A stretch of 54,893 nt of DNA, taken from positions 1-54,893 of the forward strand of contig CACYHB010000009.1 of NCBI GenBank assembly GCA_902774015.1, in the 5' to 3' direction. The position numbers and the translations under genes were made by a program. The stretch is from Oscillospiraceae bacterium (GTDB lineage Bacteria; Bacillota; Clostridia; Oscillospirales; Oscillospiraceae). Positions within the stretch are counted from its first letter, which is position 1; each line of letters begins with the position of its first letter. Under the pieces are notes generated by a model, which was given only the letters and a program-made list of their open reading frames with translations, ran no database searches and had not been told where the DNA came from. This document shows, one piece after another, positions 14,929 to 25,600 of this stretch.

Positions 14929-16458
14929 TTGGACAACAAGATTCCTGCCGTAACCATGCGCAACATCACCAAGCGCTTCGGCCCTGTCGTCGCCAACGAC
15001 AAGGTCTGGCTCAACATCTACCGCGGCGAGATCCTTGCCCTGCTGGGCGAGAACGGCAGCGGCAAGACCACGCTGATGAACATGCTCTCCGGCATCTATT
15101 TCCCGGACGAGGGCGAGATCCAGATCGACGGGAAGGACGTGGTCATCCGTTCCCCGAAGGACGCCTTTGACCTGGGCATCGGCATGATCCATCAGCACTT
15201 CAAGCTGGTGGATGTGCTCACGGCGGCCGAGAACATCGTCCTGGGTCTGCCCGGCAAGCTGGACCTCAGGACCGCTGCGAAGAAGATCCGTGAGATCTGC
15301 GAAGCCTACGGCTTTGAGGTGGATCCGAACCAGAAAATCTACGACATGTCCGTCTCCCAGAAGCAGACCGTGGAGATCGTCAAGGTGCTCTACCGCGGGG
15401 CCGACATTCTGATCCTGGACGAGCCCACCGCCGTTCTGACTCCGCAGGAGACCGACAAGCTCTTCGCCGTGCTGCGCAACATGCGCAACGACGGCAAGGC
15501 CGTCGTCATCATCACCCACAAGATGCACGAGGTGGAGGCGCTGTCCGACCGGGTGGCCGTGCTGCGCCACGGCCAGTTCATCGGCGATATGCCCACCGCC
15601 AGAACCAACGCCCAGGAGATGACCAACATGATGGTCGGCCATCCTGTGACGCTGAACATCGCCCGGCCCGATCCTGTGGACCCCAGGCCCCGCATCGAGG
15701 TCAAGGGCCTGACGGTGCGCAGCATGGACGGCATCATCAAGCTGGACGACGTGAGCTTTACCGCCAATTCCGGCGAGATCCTGGGCATCGCGGGCATTTC
15801 CGGCTGCGGCCAGAAGGAGCTGCTGGAGGCCATCGCCGGCCTGCAGCCGGTGGAGGCCGGCTCCGTCTCCTATATTGAGGACGACGGCAGCCGGGAGGAA
15901 CTCATCGGCAAGGACCCGCTGAGCATTCAGCAGATGGGCGTGAGCTTGTCCTTCGTGCCGGAGGACCGCCTGGGCATGGGCCTTGTGGGCAACATGGACC
16001 TGGCGGACAATATGATGCTCCGCTCCTTCCGCAGGGGCCGCTCCGTCTTCACCGACCGCCGCTCTCCCCACACGCTGGCGGAGACCGTGGTGCGCGATCT
16101 CGAGGTCAGCACCCCCAGCGTGGCCACGCCGGTGCGCCGCCTCTCCGGCGGCAACGTCCAGAAAGTACTGGTCGGGCGCGAGATCGCCTCCGCCCCCACC
16201 GTGCTGCTGACGGCTTACGCCGTGCGCGGCCTGGACATCAATTCTTCCTATACGATCTACGACCTGATCAACAAGCAGAAGCAGCAGGGCGTCGCCGTCA
16301 TCTACGTGGGTGAGGATCTGGACGTGCTGCTGGAGCTGGCGGACCGCATTCTCGTGCTCTGCGGCGGCAAGGTCAGCGGCATCGTCCCCGGCCGCGGCGC
16401 CAAAAAGCGGGACGTGGGCCTGATGATGACAAAGCTGGGAGGGAAAGCCGATGAATAA
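14929..16458 (+). CDS. Nucleoside ABC transporter ATP-binding protein (two NBDs)
   Basis: A 509-residue double ATPase of the BMP/ribose importer kind. I chose TTG 14929, placed 7 bases after GAGGAGGG; the frame is open further back but has no other good start. NBD1 is complete (GENGSGKT, signature-like MSVSQKQ, LILDEPT, H-switch ITHK). NBD2 has a modified P-loop (GISGCGQKEL), a good LSGGNVQK signature, but at the Walker B position reads VLLTAYAVRGLD, so the catalytic Asp-Glu pair is missing. Asymmetric sites are known in this family. It overlaps the first permease gene by 8 bases. Confidence 0.94.
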   Translation: MDNKIPAVTMRNITKRFGPVVANDKVWLNIYRGEILALLGENGSGKTTLMNMLSGIYFPDEGEIQIDGKDVVIRSPKDAFDLGIGMIHQHFKLVDVLTAAENIVLGLPGKLDLRTAAKKIREICEAYGFEVDPNQKIYDMSVSQKQTVEIVKVLYRGADILILDEPTAVLTPQETDKLFAVLRNMRNDGKAVVIITHKMHEVEALSDRVAVLRHGQFIGDMPTARTNAQEMTNMMVGHPVTLNIARPDPVDPRPRIEVKGLTVRSMDGIIKLDDVSFTANSGEILGIAGISGCGQKELLEAIAGLQPVEAGSVSYIEDDGSREELIGKDPLSIQQMGVSLSFVPEDRLGMGLVGNMDLADNMMLRSFRRGRSVFTDRRSPHTLAETVVRDLEVSTPSVATPVRRLSGGNVQKVLVGREIASAPTVLLTAYAVRGLDINSSYTIYDLINKQKQQGVAVIYVGEDLDVLLELADRILVLCGGKVSGIVPGRGAKKRDVGLMMTKLGGKADE

Positions 16459-17551
16459 CAAACAGCATACGCCTCTCTTCCATGTGTCCAAGCGCGGCGC
16501 CCTGCCCTGGTATCTGAGCTGGGCCATCCGCGGCCTGGCAGTGCTGCTGGCACTGCTGACCAGCGCCCTGGTCACCAACCTGCTCACGGGCGAAAACCCT
16601 GTCAGCGTGTTTACCACGATCTACGAGGGCTCCTTCGGCAGCGCCCGCAAAATGTGGGTCCTAGGCCAGAACGTGGCGATCCTGCTGTGCGTGTCCCTGG
16701 CGGTGACGCCCGCCTTCCGCATGCGCTGCTGGAACCTGGGCGGCGACGGGCAGATGCTCGCCGGCTGTCTGGCCACGGCCGCCTGCATGATCCTCCTGGG
16801 CGACAAGATCCCCAACTGGCTGCTGATCGCCCTGATGCTTGTCAGCAGCATGCTGGCCGGCGCGGTATGGGCCCTGGTCCCCGCGATCTTCAAAGCCCGC
16901 TACAACACCAACGAGACCCTGTTCACCCTGATGATGAACTATATCGCCACCCAGCTGGTCGCGTACTACATCATCATCTGGGAGGTGCCAAAGGGCGCAG
17001 GCAAGATCGGCATCATCAACCAGAGCACAAACGCAGGCTGGCTGCCCCAGGTGGGGCCCAGCAAATATCTGCTGAACATCATCATCGTAGCGGTGCTGAC
17101 GGTGATCATGTACCTGTATCTGAACTACTCCAAGCACGGCTATGAGATCTCCGTCGTGGGCGAGTCGGAGCGCACGGCCCGCTACGTGGGCATCAAGGTG
17201 GGCAAGGTCATCATCCGCACCATGCTCCTCTCCGGCGCGATCTGCGGTCTGGCGGGCATGCTGCTGGTGGGCGGCACGGATCATACGCTGACCACCACCA
17301 TCACGGCCGGCCGCGGCTTCACCGCCGTCATGGTCTCCTGGCTGGCCAAATTCAACCCCGTCTTCATGATCCTCACCAGCTTCCTGCTGGTTTTCCTGAG
17401 TAAGGGCGGCAGTGAGATCGCCTCCAAGTTCGGTCTCAGCGCCTCCTTCGGCGATATTCTGACCGGCATCATCCTCTTCTTCATCATCGGCAGCGAGTTT
17501 TTCATCAACTACAAGATCAACTTCCGGAAATCCGGGGAAAAGGAGGCCTGA
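16451..17551 (+). CDS. Nucleoside ABC transporter permease 1
   Basis: A 366-residue membrane protein of the BPD_transp_2 family with eight or more hydrophobic segments. It is the larger of the two permeases typical of BMP-type importers. Landmarks are FRMRCWNLGGDGQMLAG, the cytoplasmic YEISVVGESERTARYVGI coupling region and AICGLAGMLLVGG. GGGAGGG lies 7 bases before the ATG, inside the ATPase gene, and the genes overlap by 8 bases. It forms the transmembrane channel with the next permease. Confidence 0.93.
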   Translation: MNNKQHTPLFHVSKRGALPWYLSWAIRGLAVLLALLTSALVTNLLTGENPVSVFTTIYEGSFGSARKMWVLGQNVAILLCVSLAVTPAFRMRCWNLGGDGQMLAGCLATAACMILLGDKIPNWLLIALMLVSSMLAGAVWALVPAIFKARYNTNETLFTLMMNYIATQLVAYYIIIWEVPKGAGKIGIINQSTNAGWLPQVGPSKYLLNIIIVAVLTVIMYLYLNYSKHGYEISVVGESERTARYVGIKVGKVIIRTMLLSGAICGLAGMLLVGGTDHTLTTTITAGRGFTAVMVSWLAKFNPVFMILTSFLLVFLSKGGSEIASKFGLSASFGDILTGIILFFIIGSEFFINYKINFRKSGEKEA

Positions 17552-17554
17552 GCA

Positions 17555-18538
17555 ATGTTTGATTTTATCTCCTTCATCCCCCGCGCCATCATGCAGGGCG
17601 TGCCTCTGCTCTTCGGCAGCACCGGCGAGACCCTGACCGAAAAATCCGGCAACCTGAACCTGGGCATCCCCGGTATCATGTACGTCGGCGCCATTTCGGG
17701 CGTGGTCGGCTCCTTCTTCTACGAGCAGAGCGGCAACACGAATACCTTCCTGATGCTGGCGATCCCCCTGTGCTGCTCCCTGCTGGGTTCTCTTCTCATG
17801 GGCCTGCTTTACTGCTTCCTCACGGTGACGCTGCGCGCCAACCAGAACGTGACCGGCCTTGCGCTGACCACCTTCGGTGTGGGCATCGGCAACTTCTTCG
17901 GCGGCTCGCTCATCAAGCTGGCCGGGGCGGAAGTGCCCGCCATCGTGCTGGGCGCCACCAGCCGCTGCTTCTGCGCCACGCTTCCGGCGGCGGAAAAGCT
18001 GGGCTGGTTCGGCAAGCTCTTCCTCAGCTACGGCTTCCTGGCCTACGTTTCCGTGATCATCGCCCTGACGGCGGCCTATATCCTCAAGCGCACCCGCGTT
18101 GGCCTGCATCTGCGCGCCGTGGGTGAAAGCCCCACCACGGCGGACGCCGCCGGCATCAACGTCTCCAAGTACAAGTATATCTCCACCTGCGCCGGCTCCA
18201 TGATCGCGGGTCTCGGCGGCCTGTACTACATCATGGACTACACCAAGGGCATCTGGTCCAGCGACGCCTTCGGCGACCGCGGCTGGCTCGCCATCGCGCT
18301 GGTCATCTTCACCATCTGGCGGCCCAATGTGGGCGTGCTGGCCTCCTTCCTCTTCGGCGGGCTGTACATCCTGCATATGTATATCCCCAGCGGTATGAAC
18401 CTGGCCATCAAGGAGCTGTACAAAATGGCGCCCTATGTGGTGACCATCGTCGTGCTGATCATCTCCTCCATGCGCAACAAGCGCGAGAACCAGCCTCCCG
18501 CCTCTCTGGGCCTGGCCTACTTCCGCGAAGAACGTTAA
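17555..18538 (+). CDS. Nucleoside ABC transporter permease 2
   Basis: A 327-residue BPD_transp_2 permease. The N-terminal SIPR-like entry and LTEKSGNLNLGIPGIMYVGA, then the coupling segment VGLHLRAVGESPTTADAAGIN, are typical of the second permease of BMP-type importers. It starts 3 bases after permease 1 behind AAGGAGG. It closes the operon: SBP, ATPase, permease, permease. Confidence 0.93.
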   Translation: MFDFISFIPRAIMQGVPLLFGSTGETLTEKSGNLNLGIPGIMYVGAISGVVGSFFYEQSGNTNTFLMLAIPLCCSLLGSLLMGLLYCFLTVTLRANQNVTGLALTTFGVGIGNFFGGSLIKLAGAEVPAIVLGATSRCFCATLPAAEKLGWFGKLFLSYGFLAYVSVIIALTAAYILKRTRVGLHLRAVGESPTTADAAGINVSKYKYISTCAGSMIAGLGGLYYIMDYTKGIWSSDAFGDRGWLAIALVIFTIWRPNVGVLASFLFGGLYILHMYIPSGMNLAIKELYKMAPYVVTIVVLIISSMRNKRENQPPASLGLAYFREER

Positions 18539-18556
18539 GAGAACGAAAAACAACTG

Positions 18557-18645
18557 GCGCCGCTGCGATTATCTCGCAGCGGCGCTTTGCTGTATACAGG
18601 TTTCGCCAAAGAAAGAAACACCCGCCTCACAGAGACGGGTGTTTT
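18557..18645 (+). terminator. Double terminator of the nucleoside importer operon
   Basis: The first hairpin has perfect 12-bp GC-rich arms (18557-18568, 18574-18585) then TTT. The second pairs 18616-18624 with 18636-18644 and has a T-rich tail. Confidence 0.75.
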
Positions 18646-18655
18646 CTTATACTAT

Positions 18656-18832
18656 TCTTCAATAAAACGATTCAATATCGTTTTATTGCCTGTGAGCCGT
18701 TGGACTCACAGGCAAAGGCGCAATGCGCCTTTGAAGAAGCCGTGCAATATCAATCTTGGGCAAAGCCTGTGCTTTGCCCGGCGCAGCCGGAGCTGCGCAT
18801 AAAACGCTTGTTTTCAAGCGTTTTATTGAAGA
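18656..18832. repeat. Array of six hairpins bounded by 14-bp inverted repeats
   Basis: The ends are perfect inverted repeats, TCTTCAATAAAACG (18656-18669) and CGTTTTATTGAAGA (18819-18832). Between and including them are six stems: 18660-18688 (12 bp), 18688-18713 (9 bp), 18714-18732 (9 bp), 18758-18779 (9 bp), 18781-18798 (7 bp) and 18799-18826 (12 bp). No coding content. It lies in the gap between the importer terminator and the convergent rpmE. The function is unknown; an interspersed hairpin element or a structured RNA are both possible. Confidence 0.8.
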
Positions 18833-18859
18833 TTGGTATTATATAACCGACGGAGCCGA

Positions 18860-19060
18860 TTACTTGATGCCGTACTTCTTGTTGAACTTGTCAACGCGGC
18901 CGCTGGTGTCGACCAGCTTCTGCTTGCCGGTGTAGAAGGGGTGGCACTTGGAGCAGATTTCAACGGTGATGTTCTGCTTGGTGGAACCGGTCTCGATCAC
19001 ATTGCCGCAGGCGCAGCGAATGGTGGTCGGTTTGTAGTTGGGATGGATCCCTGCTTTCAT
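18860..19060 (-). CDS. rpmE: 50S ribosomal protein L31
   Basis: A 66-residue L31 of the zinc-binding type with CACG and CSKC motifs ([19 protein letters not shown] at the start). I use ATG 19060, because the GAGGAG ribosome-binding site 10 bases upstream would otherwise lie inside the gene. Confidence 0.97.
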   Translation of the reverse strand: MKAGIHPNYKPTTIRCACGNVIETGSTKQNITVEICSKCHPFYTGKQKLVDTSGRVDKFNKKYGIK

Positions 19061-19136
19061 TTTGCGTACGCTCCTCAATCAAAGGCTGCCATGATTGTGC
19101 CCTCGCGAGCAGGCATAGTTACATGGCGCAAAGAGA

Positions 19137-19165
19137 AGTATAACACAGCCGTTTCCGTTTTGCAA
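19137..19165 (-). promoter_or_regulatory. rpmE promoter
   Basis: Minus-strand TTGCAA (19165-19160), a 17-base spacer and TATACT (19142-19137). It lies just downstream of addA, which has no strong terminator of its own. Confidence 0.7.
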
Positions 19166-19197
19166 GAAGTATTTCGCAGAAAAAACGGCTTTTTTGC

Positions 19198-22100
19198 TCA
19201 AAGATCCGGGGAAAGACGCACCGCTTCGCCGGCGGAGAGGAAATAGAGGACGCATTCGCGCACAGGCTTCCGGCAGATGCGCGTGAGCGCCCTGGCGTAG
19301 GCGCGCAGCTGCCCTGCGTAAAAGGCGGCCCGCTGCTCGCAGGCGGCCCGGCCGCGCAGCCGGTCCGTCTTGTAGTCGATGACGGTGATCTGGCCGTCTT
19401 CTTCGAGAAAACAGTCCACCACGCCCTGCAGCAGCAGCTCCTCGCCGCCCTCACCGCCGAAGACCTCGGCGGCGTCGACGAGCAGGGAGAACTTGAATTC
19501 GCGGCGGATCGCTTCGGCGTGCAGCATCCGCTGCCCCAGGGGAGAGGCAAAGAGCGCGCAGATGGCATGAGCGTCCACGGCCTCGGCCTCCCGGTCGCTG
19601 AGATAGCGCTCCCGGCGCAGGCGCTCGATCTCCCCGGCCACCAGCTCCGGGCTTCCGCCCTTGGAGAAATCCATGTACTGGAGCACCAGATGGGTGGCGG
19701 TGCCGCGCTCAGCCCCGGTCAGGGGCTTCTGCTCCCGCGTGAAATCCGGCATCCGGAAGGTCCTGCGCCGCTTCGGCGTCAGGTCCTGCGCTTCGGGATC
19801 CTCCTCCGCACGGCCCTTGAGCTCTGTGGCGGTGACCTTGGAGGGCAGATGCTCCGCAGCCGGATGAGGATAGCGGAAGGAGAGCCTCCGCTGCAGCTCT
19901 TTGAAGGCGGCTGCGTCCTCCTCTTCGCACGCCGGCTGCACCGGCGCCGCATCTTCCTCCTCCCCGGGGTCGGCAATGCGCAGACGCAGATGCTCCCCGT
20001 CGGAGAGCGCGGCGCACAGGAGCCAGTCGGCCGGAGCTTTGGCCCTGGCCAGCACCTCCACGGCCATGGGACGCGTCAGGGTACTCCGCGCCTCCTGTAC
20101 GGCCTTGTCCGGATCCCTGAACCCGGCAGTGATGTAAAGCCGCTCTTTCGCGCGGGTCATCGCCACGTACAGCAGCCGCAGCTCCTCGGAGAGCATCTCC
20201 CGCTCCAGCCGCAGCTTCACGGCGCTGCGGGCCAGCGTGGGATACTCCACTCTCCGCACAAGATCGGTGTGTTTCGGTCCCAGCCCCAGAACGGGGTGCA
20301 CCAGCACGGCGGCGGTGCTGTCCCGCCGGTTGAACTGCCGGGCGGTGTCGCAGAGAAAGACCACGGGAAACTCCAGGCCCTTGGACTTGTGGACCGAGAG
20401 GATCTGAACGGCGGCGGCCCCCTCGGAGCCCATGGCCGGCTCCTCGCCCCTGGCGGCGAGACGGCGCAGCCAGAGCACATAGCGGTGCAGCCCCCGGTAG
20501 CCGGTGGCCTCAAAGCGCTCGGAGAGCTCCACCATGGCCATGAGGCGGGCGCGGCGCTGCTCCCCGTCGGCCATGGCCGAGCAGACAGCGATCAGGTCCA
20601 TCTCCTCGATCAGCAGCCAGGTCAGCTCGGCGGCCCGGAGATCCGGGGCCTCTCCCCGCAGGCGCTCCAACAGAGCAAGGAAGGCCCGGGAGCCTTCGTC
20701 CTCCTGCGCGTCCAGCGTCAGAGCGGAATAGAGATCCGCCTGCCGGTCGCGGGCGCGGATGCGGGCGAGGTCGTTCACCGTGAAGCCGAAAGCGGGAGAG
20801 CGCAGCACGGCGATGAGCGGGATGTCCTGATGGGGATTGTCCACCACGGCCAGCATATTCAGCAGGGCTGAGACCTCCACGCTGCTGTAGTAGCCGCCGC
20901 CCTGGCCGCTGCCCACGGGCACGCCGGCGCGGGCAAGCTCCCGGCGGTAGATGCCGCCCACGTTGTTCACCGAGCGCAGCAGCACCGCAATGTCCCCGTA
21001 GCGGATGGGGCGGCTGGCGCCCCGCTCCGTGACCGTCGCGCCGGACTCCACCAGGCGGCGGATCTGCGCGGCGACGAAGCGCGCCTCCACGGCGGTCTTG
21101 TCCGGGCTCTCCTCCTCGTCGCCGCCTTTGGGCAGACGCAGCAGCGTCAGCTCCGGCACGGGACCCGGGCCGGGATAATCCGCCCCGCAGCGCAGGGCGG
21201 CCGCATCGTCATAGTCGATGTCGCCGAGGGCCCTGGACATGCAGAGGGAAAAGACCGCGTTGGCCCCCTCGAGGATCTCGCGGCGGGAGCGGAAATTCTC
21301 CCGCAGCAGGATGCGGCGCGGCTCGCCGGGCCCCGGCTCGTCGGCATAGCTCTCGTATTTTTCTGTGAAGATCGTGGGGTCGGCCAGGCGGAAGCGGTAG
21401 ATGGACTGCTTCACGTCGCCCACCAGGAAGAGGTTTTTCCCCTCCCTTGACACGGCGCGGAAGATCAGATCCTGCACCCGGCTCACGTCCTGGTATTCAT
21501 CCACCATGATCTCGGTGTAGCGCTCGGAGACGCGGCGGGCCAGCTCCGTGGGGCTGCCGTCCTCTTCGGTAAGGAGGCGGGCGGCCGTGTGCTCCAGATC
21601 GGCGTAGTCCACCAGATTGGCCCGGCGCTTGTCGCTCTCGTAATCCCTGTCAAAGTCCAGCACCAGCCGCAGCAGCGCCGACATGGCAGGGGCGGTAGCC
21701 GCCATATCACGGAGGAGCTTCTCCGAGTCTGAGGAGAAGACAGCGGCCAGGCTCTCCATGGCCTTTTTGCAGGCGTCGCGCCGGTCGCGCACAAACCTGG
21801 CCGTCTCGGGATCCTCGTATTTGAGCAGGCTGTTCAGCCGGGGGAAGGGGATGGGAAAGGCCGCGCGGGCCGCATCCCAGCCGAGGGCGAGGCGGCGGCG
21901 CAGCTCCCGCAGGGCGGCGGCGGTCTCGTCAAAGCTGCCGTAATAGGCTTTCTTGATCTTCTCGTCCCGGCAGACCATGGGCAGCAGCCGATCATACTCC
22001 GAGCACCAGTAGTCCGCGCGCTCCGCGGCCCGGTCCAGCAGCTCACGGCCCCAGAGAGTTTCGCCCGCGTCGGAAGCGGGGTTCTGCAGCAGCTGCACCT

Positions 22101-22692
22101 GCTCCGCCGCCCAGCGCTCGGGACGGGCATGACACTGCATTCTGTCATAGAGGGAGAGCACCAGCTCCGCAAGCCGCCGGTCGTCCCGCCCGGCGCCCAC
22201 GGTGTCGGCCAGCAGGGAAAAGCCGGGCAGCTCCTCCTGCTTTTCGTAGCAGCGCTCCAGCGTCCGCTCCAGCGCGGCGGCCTTCATGGCGGCGGCGCGC
22301 TCCTCGTCGGCGATCTTGAAGTCCGGGCTCAGGCCGATGCGGTGGGCGTTCTCCCGCAGGAGCGCGGCGCAGAAGCTGTGGATCGTGCCGATCTGCGCCC
22401 GGCGCACCAGCGCGCTCTGACGGCGCAGACGGCGGCTGCCGGGGTCGGCAGCCAGGGCTTCGCTCAGCTCCATGCTGATGCGGCCCCGCAGCTCCGCCGC
22501 CGCGGCGCGAGTGAAGGTGATGATCAGAAAGCCGCTCAGATCCGCCGGATCCTGCTCGTCACGGATATAGTGCATGAGCCGCTCGGTGAGCACCTTTGTT
22601 TTGCCGCTGCCGGCTCCGGCGGAGACCAGAACGGCCCCGCCCCGGCACTCAATGGCGGTTTTCTGAGCAATTGTGGGTTTGAAGTCAGCCAT
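19198..22692 (-). CDS. addA: ATP-dependent helicase/nuclease subunit A
   Basis: A 1164-residue UvrD-like helicase with a C-terminal RecB-family nuclease. With AddB it processes double-strand ends for recombination. Walker A SAGAGSGKT is at residues 24-32. VDEYQDVSRVQ is motif II, SVHKSKGLEFPVVFL motif V and LLYVAMTRAKERLYI motif VI. The C-terminal DYKTDRLRG holds nuclease residues. The start ATG 22692 is 9 bases after GGAGG and overlaps the addB stop by 8 bases, so the two are translationally coupled. Longer in-frame starts would lie within addB. Confidence 0.97.
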   Translation of the reverse strand: MADFKPTIAQKTAIECRGGAVLVSAGAGSGKTKVLTERLMHYIRDEQDPADLSGFLIITFTRAAAAELRGRISMELSEALAADPGSRRLRRQSALVRRAQIGTIHSFCAALLRENAHRIGLSPDFKIADEERAAAMKAAALERTLERCYEKQEELPGFSLLADTVGAGRDDRRLAELVLSLYDRMQCHARPERWAAEQVQLLQNPASDAGETLWGRELLDRAAERADYWCSEYDRLLPMVCRDEKIKKAYYGSFDETAAALRELRRRLALGWDAARAAFPIPFPRLNSLLKYEDPETARFVRDRRDACKKAMESLAAVFSSDSEKLLRDMAATAPAMSALLRLVLDFDRDYESDKRRANLVDYADLEHTAARLLTEEDGSPTELARRVSERYTEIMVDEYQDVSRVQDLIFRAVSREGKNLFLVGDVKQSIYRFRLADPTIFTEKYESYADEPGPGEPRRILLRENFRSRREILEGANAVFSLCMSRALGDIDYDDAAALRCGADYPGPGPVPELTLLRLPKGGDEEESPDKTAVEARFVAAQIRRLVESGATVTERGASRPIRYGDIAVLLRSVNNVGGIYRRELARAGVPVGSGQGGGYYSSVEVSALLNMLAVVDNPHQDIPLIAVLRSPAFGFTVNDLARIRARDRQADLYSALTLDAQEDEGSRAFLALLERLRGEAPDLRAAELTWLLIEEMDLIAVCSAMADGEQRRARLMAMVELSERFEATGYRGLHRYVLWLRRLAARGEEPAMGSEGAAAVQILSVHKSKGLEFPVVFLCDTARQFNRRDSTAAVLVHPVLGLGPKHTDLVRRVEYPTLARSAVKLRLEREMLSEELRLLYVAMTRAKERLYITAGFRDPDKAVQEARSTLTRPMAVEVLARAKAPADWLLCAALSDGEHLRLRIADPGEEEDAAPVQPACEEEDAAAFKELQRRLSFRYPHPAAEHLPSKVTATELKGRAEEDPEAQDLTPKRRRTFRMPDFTREQKPLTGAERGTATHLVLQYMDFSKGGSPELVAGEIERLRRERYLSDREAEAVDAHAICALFASPLGQRMLHAEAIRREFKFSLLVDAAEVFGGEGGEELLLQGVVDCFLEEDGQITVIDYKTDRLRGRAACEQRAAFYAGQLRAYARALTRICRKPVRECVLYFLSAGEAVRLSPDL

Positions 22693-25600
22693 GGGCGTCA
22701 TCCTCCGGCCGGTCGAGACGCTGTTCTTCCAGCATCCCCCAGACCTGCTTGTCGGTATAGCGCGGCATATAGCGCACGTGCTCACCGTTTTCGCCGTCGG
22801 CGAAATGGCAGGCGTCAAAGTATTCGCAGTTGAGGCAGGCGTTCTCGCGCTGGCTGCGGTAATAGGGGTCGGCTGCTATGCTGCCGCGGCTCAGGGCCTC
22901 TGCCATGCCGCCCAGAGTCTCGCGGATATGGCGCGACAGCTCGCCCAGCCTCTCGAGGGAGGCCACGGAGTCCGCCCCGGCTTTTCCGTTTTTGAACTTG
23001 ACCGGGATGTAGCGCTTGTCCTCGCCCTTCTCCCAGGCCTCCATCGCGGCCGGATCGTCCAGCACCAGGCCGCTGCGGCGCAGTTTGTCCCGCCGCTGCT
23101 TTTCCAGCTCCTCGTCGCCCGCGTCCGTGTCGAGGGAGAGCAGGAGGTTCCGGGCCGGGACGTACATCACGCCCGCTGGGACGATCTCCTTCCCATAGCG
23201 GCCCGCGCCGTCGGCCTGAAGGGCGAAGAGGTACAGCAGCATCTGCAGTCCCATGCCGTACCAGACGTCGGAGAGGGAGAACTTCTTCACGCCGGTCTTG
23301 TAATCCACGACGCGCAGATAGAGCTTCTCCCCGTGCACCCAGCCGTCCACCCGGTCGGCGATGCCGGTAAGGGTGACGGAGGCGCCGTCCTTTGTCAGCT
23401 CCACCGGGCGCATATCCTCCGCTTTGGAGAAATCCAGCTCGAAATCCAGCGGCACGAAGTCCGAGCGCCGAAGCTCGCCCGCCATGTCGTCCACCACCCG
23501 GTGCACGTCCTGGCACAGGCGGCGGAAGAGGTGGGTGAAGCGGGGACTCTTCTCCCGGAAGTCGTCCAGCTCCTCGTGCACGTAGGCCGTGACCCACTGC
23601 TCGGTCAGCGCGTGCAGCTCCTCGTCCGTGAGGACGGCAAAGCCGCCGTGCGCGGCCGCGTCCCGGGCTACGTGCTCCAGCACGTAGTGCATGAAGGTAC
23701 CGATCTCCGGTGGGGTAAAGCCTGCCGGTTCGTATTTTTTTGCCCGCAGGCCGTATTCGCAGAAATAGGCGAAGCGGCAGGAGGCGAATTTGTCGATGCG
23801 GGAGGCGCTGAGACGGAGCCGGCTGCCGTAGAGCGCACGCACCGCCTCCGGGCTGAGACGGCCCCGGCTCATCTCCGCCGCGGCCTCCAGCCGCTGAAAG
23901 CGCGCCGGGTCCTCCGCGCGGAACCAGGCCGCGGCGGCCCTGGCAGCGGAGCCGCCGCCGTGCAGCGCCCGGGCCGCCAGCGTGAGTGCCGGGCCGGGCG
24001 CGGAGAAGCGCAGCGCGTCCGCCGCCGGACTCTCCACCGGCAGATCGAAGAGCGCCTTTGCGCGGCTGAACACCAGCGAGGGCCGCAGCGCCTCGCCATC
24101 CGCGCCGGTGACGGGGTAGCTGAGCTGCAGACCCCGGTCCGGGAGGGTCAGGCAGCTGTATATGAGCGAGAATTCCCGCCACAGCTCCCCCTCTCCGGCG
24201 CCCAGATCGATATCCAGCTCCAGAAGTCTCTCCCGCTCCTCGCCGGTAAAGACGCGGTTCCCGTCGTCTGCCGGCGGGAGCCGGTCGTCGCTGGCGCCCA
24301 GCACCAGCAGGTGCCGGATCGTCCGGCGGCGCATCCGGTCGAAGTCGCCCGCGGAGACCCGGTCCAGCGCCACGGGAATGAGCCCCACGTCATACTGGCT
24401 CAGCATCCGCAGAAAGAGCCGCCCGAAGTCCCACATGTCCATCCGGGTTTCGCCCAGGATGGCGGCCGCCTGCTCCAGTGCGGAGACCAGCAGCTCCCAG
24501 AGCTGGCGGTATTCGGCGGCCAGGGCCTGGCGTCCGCCCGCTTCCAGGGCGGCGGAGCGGGCTTCCAGCTGCTCCGGCAGCCGCAGCTCCTCCAGAAATG
24601 CGCTCAGCGCCGCCGCCTGTTCCTCCGCCGTCTCCGCGGCGAGGCCGCGCTGCCGGAAGCGCAGCAGGGGATCGGCGAGCTTTCGCCGCAGACGGTTGAC
24701 GTTCCGGAGCTTCTCCTCTGCGGCCGCGTCATACTCATTGCCGTAGCCCTCCGGGTGCTGCCTCCAGTCGCTCCTGCGCTCCCAGGCCCAGGCGCGCAGC
24801 TGCCACTTGTAGATATAGTCGGCCAGCAGGTCGCACTCTGCGGTGTCGAGCCCGGTCAGGCCGGTGCGCATATAGCCGATCAGATCGTCTACGTCCCAGC
24901 CGCCCTCCAGGATCTCATAAGACAGAGACAGCAGCGCGGGCAGCGGTTTCTGCAGCAGCTCGCTGCGCCGGGCGGTGAAAAGGGGCACGCCGTAGTGCGC
25001 AAACACGCTCTCCAGCGTCCCGCGGTAGTCCTCAAAACCGCGCACCGCAATGGCGACGTCCCGCCAGCGGCAGCCGCCGTCCCGCACCAGCTCCAGCACC
25101 CGGGCCGCCGCCAGTTCGCATTCGGCGGTGATGCTCTCGGCGGCTGCGAGACGGATGGGCGGTGCCTCGCCCTGCCAGGTCTCCCGGGACCAGGAAAACA
25201 TATGCTCGCTGTAAAAGCGCAGCGCATCGGGCTTGGAGGCCCCGCGCATGATCTCCGTGCGCGTCTCGGCGCCCGCCTCCCGCGCGGCCTCCAGCAGGCG
25301 GCGGCAGGAGATGCGCGAGAGGGCAAAGACTTCGCTGTCGCTCTCCAGATCGTCCACCGTCATGCAGACCGTGAGCTGTACGCCCCGGCGCAGCAGCGCG
25401 GCGAGCACCTCCTGCTCCTGCCGGGTAAAGTCGATGAAGCCGTCCACGTAGACGCGGTTTTCCGGCCCCAGATCGGAGCAGGCGATCTTCTCCGCCAGCA
25501 CGCTGAGCCGATCGGCAGGATCGGCCTGCCCGTTTGCCACGACGGCGTCGTAGGCGCTCAGGATCAGCGACAGATCAAAGAGCTTGTCGCCGAGGCTGTC

